A stretch of 64,000 nt of DNA from Hydractinia symbiolongicarpus. Lineage: Eukaryota; Cnidaria; Hydrozoa; Anthoathecata; Hydractiniidae. The translations under genes were made by a program, and so were the position numbers. Under the pieces are notes generated by a model, which made no database searches, was not told the origin of the DNA, and worked only from the letters and a program-made list of their open reading frames with translations. The stretch lies in NCBI RefSeq assembly GCF_029227915.1, contig NC_079887.1, positions 27,837,650 to 27,901,649 on the forward strand, read 5' to 3'. Of this stretch, positions 49,561 through 61,260 are shown piece after piece (the stretch's first letter is position 1; each line of letters starts with the position of its first letter).

Positions 49561-52500
49561 ACTCATTTTCCGAACGGTTTTTTAAATTATTTTTTCACCA
49601 CTAAAACGCATGAGACTTGTAGTTTTCAAAAATGTTTTCATTTTTGATAAGATGCTGAATAAAAGCAGTTTAATCGCCGGCAAACGAAAACCTGCGATTT
49701 CCCTAAATCCCGGACTCGGCCCGTATAGTCAAAAGTATACAAAGAAAGTACCAAGGGAGTAAACTCATTTCCAGAACGATTTTTTAAATTATTTTTTCAC
49801 CACTAAAACGCATAAGACTTGTAGTTTTTAAAAATGTTTTCATTTTTGATGAGACGCTGAATAAAAGAAGTTTAATCGCCGGCAAACGAAAACCCGCGAT
49901 TTCCCGTAAATACCACGCTTGGCCCGTATAGTCAAAAGCATACAAAGAAAGTACCCAGGGAGTAAACTCATTTCCCGAACGATTTTTTATGTTATTTTTT
50001 TACCACTAAACGCATGAGACTTGTAGTTTTCAAAAATATTTTCATATTTGATGGGACGCTGAATAAAAGAAGTTTAATCGCCGGCAAACGAAAATCCGCG
50101 ATTTCCCGTAAATCCCGGACTCGGCCCGTATAGTCAAAAGTATACAAAGAAAGTACCCAGGGAGTAAACTCATTTCCCGAACGATTTTTTAAATTATTTT
50201 TTCACCACTAAAACGCATGAGACTTGTAGTTTTCAAAAATGTTTTCATTTTTGATGAGACGCTGAATAAAAGCAGTTTAATCGCCGGCAAACGAAAACCT
50301 GCGATTTCCCTAAATCCCGGACTCGGCCCGTATAGTCAAAAGTATACAAAGAAAGTACCCAGGGAGTAAACTCATTTCCAGAACGATTTTTTAAATTATA
50401 TTTTCACCACTAAAACGCATGAGACTTGTAGTTTTTAAAAATGTTTTCATTTTTGATGAGACGCTGAATAAAAGAAGTTTAATCGCCGGCAAACGAAAAC
50501 CCGCGATTTCCCGTAAATCCCGGCTTGGCCCGTATAGTCAAAAGTATACAAAGAAAGTACCCAGGGAGTAAACTCATTTACCGAACGATTTTTTAAATTA
50601 TTTTTTCACCACTAAAACGCATGAGACTTGTAGTTTTCAAAAATGTTTTCATTTTTGATGAGACGCTGAATAAAAGCAGTTTAATCGCCGGCAAACGAAA
50701 ACCTGCGATTTCCCTAAATCCCGGACTCGGCCCGTATAGTCAAAAGTATACAAAGAAAGTACCCAGGGAGTAAACTAATTTCCAGAAAGATTTTTTAAAT
50801 TATTTTTTCACCACTAAAACGCATAAGACTTGTAGTTTTTAAAAATATTTTCATTTTTGGTGAGACGCTGAATAAAAGAAGTTTAATCGCCGGCAAACGA
50901 AAACCCGCGATTTCCCGTAAATCCCGCGCTTGGCCCGTATAGACAAAAGTATACAAAGAAAGTACCCAGGGAGTAAACTCATTTCCCGAACGATTTTTTA
51001 TATTATTTTTTTACCACTAAACGCATGAGACTGGTAGTTTTCAAAAATATTTTCATATTTGATGGGACGCTGAATAAAAGAAGTTTAATCGCCGGCAAAC
51101 GAAAATCCGCGATTTCCCGTAAATCCCGGACTCGGCCCGTATAGTCAAAAGTATACAAAGAAAGTACCCAGGGAGTAAACTCATTTCCCGAACGATTTTT
51201 TAAATTATTTTTTCACCACTAAAACGCATGAGACTTGTAGTTTTCAAAAATGTTTTCATTTTTGATGAGACGCTGAATAAAAGAAGTTTAATCGCCGGCA
51301 AACGAAAACCCGCGACTTCCCGTAAATCCCGGGCTTGGCCCGTATAGTCAAAAGTATACAAAGAAAGTACCCAGGGAGTAAACTCATTTCCCGAACGATT
51401 TTTTAATCTACTTTTTCACCACTAAAACACATGAGACTTGTAGTTTTTAAAAATGTTTTCATTTTTGATGAGACGCTGAATAAAAGAAGTTTAATTGCCG
51501 GCAAACGAAAACCTGCGATTTCCCGTAAATCCTGGACTCGGCCCGTATAGTCAAAAGTATACAAAGAAAGTACCCAGGGAGTAAACTCATTTCCCAAACG
51601 ATTTTTTAAATTATTATTTCAACACTAAAACGCATGAGACTTGTAGTTTTCAAGAATGTTTTCATTTTTGATAAGACGCTGAATAAAAGCAGTTTAATCG
51701 CCGGCAAACGAAAACCCGCGATTTCCCGTAAATCCCGGGCTTGGCCCGTATAGTCAAAAGTATACAAAGAAAGTACCCTGTGAGTAAACTCATTTCCAGA
51801 ACGATTTTTTAAATTATTTTTTCACCACTAAAACGCATGAGACTTGTAGTTTTCAAAAATGTTTTCATTTTTGATGAGACGCTGAATAAAAGAAGTTTAA
51901 TCGCCGGCAAACGAAAACCCGCGACTTCCCGTAAATCCCGGGCTTGGCCCGTATAGTCAAAAGTATACAAAGAAAGTACCCAGGGAGTAAACTCATTTCC
52001 CGAACGATTTTTTAAATTACTTTTTCACCACTAAAACGCATGAGACTTGTAGTTTTTAAAAATGTTTTCATTTTTGATGAGACGCTGAATAAAAGAAGTT
52101 TAATTGCCGGCAAACGAAAACCTGCGATTTCCCGTAAATCCTGGACTCGGCCCGTATAGTCAAAAGTATACAAAGAAAGTACCAAGGGAGTAAACTCATT
52201 TCCCAAACGATTTTTTAAATTATTATTTCACCACTAAAACGCATGAGACTTGTAGTTTTCAAAAATGTTTTCATTTTTGATGAGACGCTGAATAAAAGCA
52301 GTTTAATCGCCGGCAAACGAAAACCCGCGATTTCCCGTAAATCCCGGGCTTGGCCCGTATAGTCAAAAGTATACAAAGAAAGTACCCTGTGAGTAAACTC
52401 ATTTCCAGAACGATTTTTTAAATTATTTTTTCACCACTAAAACGCATCAGACTTGTAGTTTTTAAAAATGTTTTCATTTTTGATGAGACGCTGAATAAAA

Positions 52501-55500
52501 GAAGTTTAATCGCCGGCAAACGAAAACCCGCGATTTCCCGTAAATCCCGGCTTGGCACGTATAGTCGAATGTATACAAAGAAAGTACCCTGTGAGTAAAC
52601 TCATTTCCAGAACGATTTTTTAATATATTTCTTCACCACTAAAGCCCATGAGACTTGTAGTTTTTAAAAATGTTTTCATTTTTGATGAGACGCTGAATAA
52701 AAGAAGTTTAATCGCCGGCAAACGAAAACCCGTCATTTCCCGTAAATCCCGGCTTGGCCCGTATAGTCAAAAGTATACAAAGAAAGTACCCAGGGAGTAA
52801 ACTCATTTCCCGAACGATTTTTTAAATTATTTTTTCACCACTAAAACGCATGACACTTGTAGTTTTCAAAAATGTTTTCATTTTTGATGAGACGCTGAAT
52901 AAAAGCAGTTTAATCGCCGGCAAACAAAAACCTGCGATTTCCCTAAATCCCGGACTCGGCCCGTATAGTCAAAAGTATACAAAGAAAGTACCCAGGGAGT
53001 AAACTCATTTCCCGAACGATTTTTTAAATTATTTTTTCACCACTAAAACGCATGACACTTGTAGTTTTCAAAAATGTTTTCATTTTTGATGAGACGCTGA
53101 ATAAAAACAGTTTAATCGCCGGCAAACGAAAACCTGCGATTTCCCTAAATCCTGGACTCGGCCCGTATGCTCAAAAGTATACAAAGAAAGTACCCAGGGA
53201 GTAAACTCATTTCCAGAACGATTTTTTAAATTATATTTTCACCACTAAAACGCATGAGACTTGTAGTTTTTAAAAATGTTTTCATTTTTGATGAGACGCT
53301 GAATAAAAGAAGTTTAATCGCCGGCAAACGAAAACCCGCGATTTCCCGTAAATCCCGGACTCGGCCCGTATAGTCAAAAGTATACAAAGAAAGTACCCAG
53401 GGAGTAAACTCATTTCCCGAACGATTTTTTAAATTATTTCTTCACCACTAAAGCCCATGAGACTTGTAGTTTTTAAAAATGTTTTCATTTTTGATGAGAC
53501 GCTGAATAAAAGAAGTTTAATCACCGGCAAACGAAAACCCGTGATTTCCCGTAAATCCCGGCTTGGCCCGTATAGTCAAAAGTATACAAAGAAAGTACCC
53601 AGGGAGTAAACTCATTTCCCGAACGATTTTTTAAATTATTTTTTCACCACTAAAACGCATGACACTTGTAGTTTTCAAAAATGTTTTCATTTTTGATGAG
53701 ACGCTGAATAAAAGCAGTTTAATCGCCGGCAAACGAAAACCTGCGATTTCCCTAAATCCCAGACTCGGCCCGTATAGTCAAAAGTATACAAAGAAAGTAC
53801 CCAGGGAGTAAACTCATTTCCAGAACGATTTTTTAAATTATATTTTCACCACTAAAACGCATGAGACTTGTAGTTTTTAAAAATGTTTTCATTTTTGATG
53901 AGACGCTGAATAAAAGAAGTTTAATCGCCGGCAAACAAAAACCCGCGATTTCCCGTAAATCCCGGCTTGGCCCGTATAGTCAAAAGTATACAAAGAAAGT
54001 ACCCAGGGAGTAAACTCATTTCCCGAACGATTTTTTAAATTATTATTTCACCACTAAAACGCATGAGACTTGTAGTTTTCAAAAATGTTTTCATTTTTGA
54101 TGAGACGCTGAATAAAAGCAGTTTAATCGCCGGCAAACGAAAACCTGCGATTTCCCTAAATCCCGGACTCGGCCCGCATAGTCAAAAGTATACAAAGAAA
54201 GTACCCAGGGAGTAAACTCATTTCCAGAACGATTTTTAAAATTATATTTTCACCAGTAAAACGCGTGAGACTTGTAGTTTTTAAAAATGTTTTCATTTTT
54301 GATGAGACGCTGAATAAAAGAAGTTTAATCGCCGGCAAACGAAAACCCGCGATTTCCCGTAAATCCCGGCTTGGCCCGTATAGTCAAAAGTATACAAAGA
54401 AAGTACCCAGGGAGTAAACTCATTTTCCGAACGATTTTTTAAATCATTTTTTCACCACTAAAACGCATGAGACTTGTAGTTTTTAAAAATGTTTTCATTT
54501 TTGATGAGACGCTGAATAAAAGCAGTTTAATCGCCGGCAAACGAAAACCTGCGATTTCCCTAAATCCCGGACTCGGCCCGTATAGTCAAAAGTATACAAA
54601 GAAAGTACCAAGGGAGTAAACTCATTTCCAGAACGATTTTTTAAATTATTTTTTCACCACTAAAACGCATAAGACTTGTAGTTTTTAAAAATGTTTTCAT
54701 TTTTGATGAGACGCTGAATAAAAGAAGTTTAATCGCCGGCAAACGAAAACCCGCGATTTCCCGTAAATCCCGCGCTTGGCCCGTATAGTCAAAAGTATAC
54801 AAAGAAAGTACCAAGGGAGTAAACTCATTTCTCGAACGATTTTTTATGTTATTTTTTTACCACTAAACGCATGAGACTTGTAGTTTTCAAAAATATTTTC
54901 ATATTTGATGGGACGCTGAATAAAAGAAGTTTAATCGCCGGCAAACGAAAATCCGCGATTTCCCGTAAATCCCGGACTCGGCCCGTATAGTCAAAAGTAT
55001 ACAAAGAAAGTACCCAGGGAGTAAACTCATTTCCCGAACGATTTTTTAAATTATTTTTTCACCACTAAAACGCATGAGACTTGTAGTTTTCAAAAATGTT
55101 TTCATTTTTGATGAGACGCTGAATAAAAGCAGTTTAATCGCCGGCAAACGAAAACCTGCGATTTCCCTAAATCCCAGACTCGGCCCGTATAGTCAAAAGT
55201 ATACAAAGAAAGTACCCAGGGAGTAAACTCATTTCCAGAACGATTTTTTAAATTATATTTTCACCACTAAAACGCATGAGACTTGTAGTTTTTAAAAATG
55301 TTTTCATTTTTGATGAGACGCTGAATAAAAGAAGTTTAATCGCCGGCAAACGAAAACCCGCGATTTCCCGTAAATCCCGGCTTGGCCCGTATAGTCAAAA
55401 GTATACAAAGAAAGTACCCAGGGAGTAAACTCATTTACCGAACGATTTTTTAAATTATTTTTTCACCACTAAAACGCATGAGACTTGTAGTTTTCAAAAA

Positions 55501-55991
55501 TGTTTTCATTTTTGATGAGACGCTGAATAAAAGCAGTTTAATCGCCGGCAAACGAAAACCTGCGATTTCCCTAAATCCCGGACTCGGCCCGTATAGTCAA
55601 AAGTATACAAAGAAAGTACCCAGGGAGTAAACTCATTTCCAGAACGATTTTTTAAATTATTTTTTCACCACTAAAACGCATAAGACTTGTAGTTTTTAAA
55701 AATATTTTCATTTTTGGTGAGACGCTGAATAAAAAAAGTTTAATCGCCGGCAAACGAAAACCCGCGATTTCCCGTAAATCCCGCGCTTGGCCCGTATAGA
55801 CAAAAGTATACAAAGAAAGTACCCAGGGAGTAAACTCATTTCCCAAACGATTTTTTAAATTATTATTTCACCACTAAAACGCATGAGACTTGTAGTTTTC
55901 AAGAATGTTTACATTTTTGATGAGACGCTGAATAAAAGCAGTTTAATCGCCGGCAAACGAAAACCCGCGATTTCCCGTAAATCCCGGGCTT

Positions 55992-57651
55992 GGCCCGTAT
56001 AGTCAAAAGTATACAAAGAAAGTACCCAGGGAGTAAACTCATTTCCCGAACGATTTTTTATATTATTTTTTTACCACTAAACGCATGAGACTTGTAGTTT
56101 TCAAAAATATTTTCATATTTGATGGGACGCTGAATAAAAGAAGTTTAATCGCCGGCAAACGAAAACCTGCGATTTCCCGTAAATCCTGGACTCGGCCCGT
56201 ATAGTCAAAAGTATACAAAGAAAGTACCCAGGTAGTAAACTCATTTCCCAAACGATTTTTTAAATTATTATTTCACCACTAAAACGCATGAGACTTGTAG
56301 TTTTCAAGAATGTTTTCATTTTTGATGAGACGCTGAATAAAAGCAGTTTAATCGCCGGCAAACGAAAACCCGCGATTTCCCGTAAATCCCGGACTCGGCC
56401 CGTATAGTCAAAAGTATACAAAGAAAGTACCCAGGGAGTAAACTCATTTCCCGTACGATTTTTTAAAATATTTTTTCACCCCTAAAGCCCATGAGACTTG
56501 TAGTTTTCAATAATGTTTTCATTTTTGATGAGACGCTTAATGAAAGAGGTTTAATCGCCGGCAAACGAAATCCCGCGTTTTCCCGTAAATCCGGGGCTTG
56601 GCCCGTATAGTCAAATGTATACAAAGAAAGTACCCAGGGAGTAAACTCATTTCCCGAACGATTTTTTAAATTTTTTTTTCACAACTAAAACGCATGAGAC
56701 TTGTAGTTTTCAAAAATGTTTTCATTTTTGATGAGACGCTTAATGAAAGAGGTTTAATCGCCGGAAAACGAAAACCCGCGATTTCCCGTAAATCCCGGGC
56801 TTGGCCCGTATAGTCGAATGAATACAAAGAAAGTACCCTGTGAGTAAACTCATTTCCAGAACGATTTTTTAAATTATTTTTTCACCACTAAAACGCATCA
56901 GACTTGTAGTTTTTAAAAATGTTTTCATTTTTGATGAGACGCTGAATAAAAGAAGTTTAATCGCCGGCAAACGAAAACCCGCGATTTCCCGTAAATCCCG
57001 GCTTGGCACGTATAGTCGAATGTATACAAAGAAAGTACCCTGTGAGTAAACTCATTTCCAGAACGATTTTTTAAATTATTTCTTCACCACTAAAGCCCAT
57101 GAGACTTGTAGTTTTTAAAACTTTTTTCATTTTTGATGAGACGCTGAATAAAAGAGGTTTAATCGCCGGCAAACGAAAACCCGTGCTTTCCCGTAAATCC
57201 CGGCTTGGCCCGTATAGTCAAAAGTATACAAAGAAAGTACCCAGGGAGTAAACTCATTTCCCGAACGATTTTTTAAATTATTTTTTCACCACTAAAACGC
57301 ATGACACTTGTAGTTTTCAAAAATGTTTTCATTTTTGATGAGACGCTGAATAAAAGCAGTTTAATCGCCGGCAAACGAAAACCTGCGATTTCCCTAAATC
57401 CCGGACTCGGCCCGTATAGTCAAATATATACAAAGAAAGTACCCAGGGAGTAAACTCATTTCCAGAACGATTTTTTAAATTATATTTTCACCACTAAAAC
57501 GCATGAGACTTGTAGTTTTTAAAAATGTTTTCATTTTCGATGAGACGCTGAATAAAAGAAGTTTAATCGCCGGCAAACGAAAACCCGCGATTTCCCGTAA
57601 ATCCCGGACTCGGCCCGTATAGTCAAAAGTATACAAAGAAAGTACCCAGGG
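55992..57651 (+). repeat. 1620-bp (8-monomer) tandem duplication, copy 1
   Basis: Compared line by line with 57612-59271 (offset exactly 1620). The two differ at a single position, c at 56388 against t at 58008. Similarity stops at 55991 on the left (gggcttgg against ggactcgg) and at 57652 on the right (gagt against gatt). The exchange points lie in the strongly conserved gtatagtcaaaagtatac / agtacccaggga part of the monomer. Confidence 0.95.
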
Positions 57652-59271
57652 AGTAAACTCATTTCCCGAACGATTTTTTATATTATTTTTTTACCACTAA
57701 ACGCATGAGACTTGTAGTTTTCAAAAATATTTTCATATTTGATGGGACGCTGAATAAAAGAAGTTTAATCGCCGGCAAACGAAAACCTGCGATTTCCCGT
57801 AAATCCTGGACTCGGCCCGTATAGTCAAAAGTATACAAAGAAAGTACCCAGGTAGTAAACTCATTTCCCAAACGATTTTTTAAATTATTATTTCACCACT
57901 AAAACGCATGAGACTTGTAGTTTTCAAGAATGTTTTCATTTTTGATGAGACGCTGAATAAAAGCAGTTTAATCGCCGGCAAACGAAAACCCGCGATTTCC
58001 CGTAAATTCCGGACTCGGCCCGTATAGTCAAAAGTATACAAAGAAAGTACCCAGGGAGTAAACTCATTTCCCGTACGATTTTTTAAAATATTTTTTCACC
58101 CCTAAAGCCCATGAGACTTGTAGTTTTCAATAATGTTTTCATTTTTGATGAGACGCTTAATGAAAGAGGTTTAATCGCCGGCAAACGAAATCCCGCGTTT
58201 TCCCGTAAATCCGGGGCTTGGCCCGTATAGTCAAATGTATACAAAGAAAGTACCCAGGGAGTAAACTCATTTCCCGAACGATTTTTTAAATTTTTTTTTC
58301 ACAACTAAAACGCATGAGACTTGTAGTTTTCAAAAATGTTTTCATTTTTGATGAGACGCTTAATGAAAGAGGTTTAATCGCCGGAAAACGAAAACCCGCG
58401 ATTTCCCGTAAATCCCGGGCTTGGCCCGTATAGTCGAATGAATACAAAGAAAGTACCCTGTGAGTAAACTCATTTCCAGAACGATTTTTTAAATTATTTT
58501 TTCACCACTAAAACGCATCAGACTTGTAGTTTTTAAAAATGTTTTCATTTTTGATGAGACGCTGAATAAAAGAAGTTTAATCGCCGGCAAACGAAAACCC
58601 GCGATTTCCCGTAAATCCCGGCTTGGCACGTATAGTCGAATGTATACAAAGAAAGTACCCTGTGAGTAAACTCATTTCCAGAACGATTTTTTAAATTATT
58701 TCTTCACCACTAAAGCCCATGAGACTTGTAGTTTTTAAAACTTTTTTCATTTTTGATGAGACGCTGAATAAAAGAGGTTTAATCGCCGGCAAACGAAAAC
58801 CCGTGCTTTCCCGTAAATCCCGGCTTGGCCCGTATAGTCAAAAGTATACAAAGAAAGTACCCAGGGAGTAAACTCATTTCCCGAACGATTTTTTAAATTA
58901 TTTTTTCACCACTAAAACGCATGACACTTGTAGTTTTCAAAAATGTTTTCATTTTTGATGAGACGCTGAATAAAAGCAGTTTAATCGCCGGCAAACGAAA
59001 ACCTGCGATTTCCCTAAATCCCGGACTCGGCCCGTATAGTCAAATATATACAAAGAAAGTACCCAGGGAGTAAACTCATTTCCAGAACGATTTTTTAAAT
59101 TATATTTTCACCACTAAAACGCATGAGACTTGTAGTTTTTAAAAATGTTTTCATTTTCGATGAGACGCTGAATAAAAGAAGTTTAATCGCCGGCAAACGA
59201 AAACCCGCGATTTCCCGTAAATCCCGGACTCGGCCCGTATAGTCAAAAGTATACAAAGAAAGTACCCAGGG
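57612..59271 (+). repeat. 1620-bp (8-monomer) tandem duplication, copy 2
   Basis: Partner of 55992-57651, one mismatch in about 1.66 kb. Related but more diverged copies of the same monomer order start near 61261 and near 63120, the last running off the window. Confidence 0.95.
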
Positions 59272-61260
59272 ATTAAACTCATTTCCAGAACGATTTTTTA
59301 AATTATTTTTTCACCACTACAACGCATAAGACTTGTAGTTTTTAAAACTTTTTTCATTTTTGATGAGACGCTGAATAAAAGAGGTTTAATCGCTGGCAAA
59401 CGAAATCCCGCGTTTTCCCGTAAATCCGGGGCTTGGCCCGTATAGTCAAATGTATACAAAGAAAGTACCCAGGGAGTAAACGCATTTCCCGAACGATTTT
59501 TTAAATTTTTTTTTCACAACTAAAACGCATGAGACTTGTAGGTTTCAAAAATGTTTTCATTTTTGATGAGACGCTTAATGAAAGAGGTTTAATCGCCGGA
59601 AAACGAAAACCCGCGATTTCCCGTAAATCCCGGGCTTGGCCCGTATAGTCGAATGTATACAAAGAAAGTACCCTGTGAGTAAACTCATTTCCAGAACGAT
59701 TTTTTAAATTATTTTTTCACCACTAAAACGCATCAGACTTGTAGTTTTTAAAAATGTTTTCATTTTTGATGAGACGCTGAATAAAAGAAGTTTATTCGCC
59801 GGCAAACGAAAACCCTTGATTTCCCGTAAATCCCGGCTTGGCACGTATAGTCGAATGTATACAAAGAAAGTACCCTGTGAGTAAACTCATTTCCAGAACG
59901 AATTTTTAAATTATTTCTTCACCACTAAAGCCCATGAGACTTGTAGTTTTTAAAAATGTTTTTATTTTTGATGAGACGCTGAATAAAAGAAGTTTAATCG
60001 CCGGCAAACGAAAACCCGTGATTTCCCGTAAATCCCGACTTGGCCCGCATAGTCAAAAGTATACAAAGAAAGTACCCAGGGAGTAAACTCATTTCCCGAA
60101 CGATTTTTTAAATTATTTTTTCACCACTAAAACGCATGACACTTGTAGTTTTCAAAAATGTTTTCATTTTTGATGAGACGCTGAATAAAAGCAGTTTAAT
60201 CGCCGGCAAACGAAAACCTGCGATTTCCCTAAATCCCGGACTCGGCCCGTATAGTCAAAAGTATACAAAGAAAGTACCCAGGGAGTAAACTCATTTCCAG
60301 ATGATTTTTTAAATTATATTTTCACCACTAAAACGCATGAGACTTGTAGTTTTTAAAAATGTTTTCATTTTTGATGAGACGCTGAATAAAAGAAGTTTAA
60401 TCGCCGGCAAACAAAAACCCGCGATTTCCCGTAAATCCCGGACTCGGCCCGTATAGTCAAAAGTATACAAAGAAAGTATCCAGGGAGTAAACTCATTTCC
60501 AGAACGATTTTTTAAATTATTTTTTCACCACTACAACGCATAAGAATTGTAGTTTTTAAAAAAATTTTCATTTTTAATGAGACGCTGAATAAAAGAGGTT
60601 TAATCGCCGGCAAACGAAATCCCGCGTTTTCCCGTTAATCCGGGGCTTGGCCCGTATAGTCAAATGTATACAAAGAAAGTACCCAGGGAGTAAACTCATT
60701 TCCCGAACGATTTTTTAAATTTTTTTTTCACAACTAAAACGCATGAGACTTGTAGTTTTCAAAAATGTTTTCATTTTTGATGAGACGCTTAATGAAAGAG
60801 GTTTAATCGCCGGAAAACGAAAACCCGCGATTTCCCGTAAATCCCGGGCTTGGCCCGTATAGTCGAATGTATACAAAGAAAGTACCCTGTGAGTAAACTC
60901 ATTTCCAGAACGATTTTTTAAATTATTTTTTAACCACTAAAACGCATAAGACTTGTAGTTTTTAAAAATGTTTTCATTTTTGGTGAGACGCTGAATAAAA
61001 GAAGTTTAATCGCCGGCAAACGAAAACCCGCGATTTCCCGTAAATCCCGCGCTTGGCCCGTATAGACAAAAGTATACAAAGAAAGTACCCAGGGAGTAAA
61101 CTCATTTCCCAAACGATTTTTTAAATTATTATTTCACCACTAAAACGCATGAGACTTGTAGTTTTCAAGAATGTTTTCATTTTTGATGAGACGCTGAATA
61201 AAAGCAGTTTAATCGCCGGCAAACGAAAACCCGCGATTTCCCGTAAATCCCGGGCTTGGC

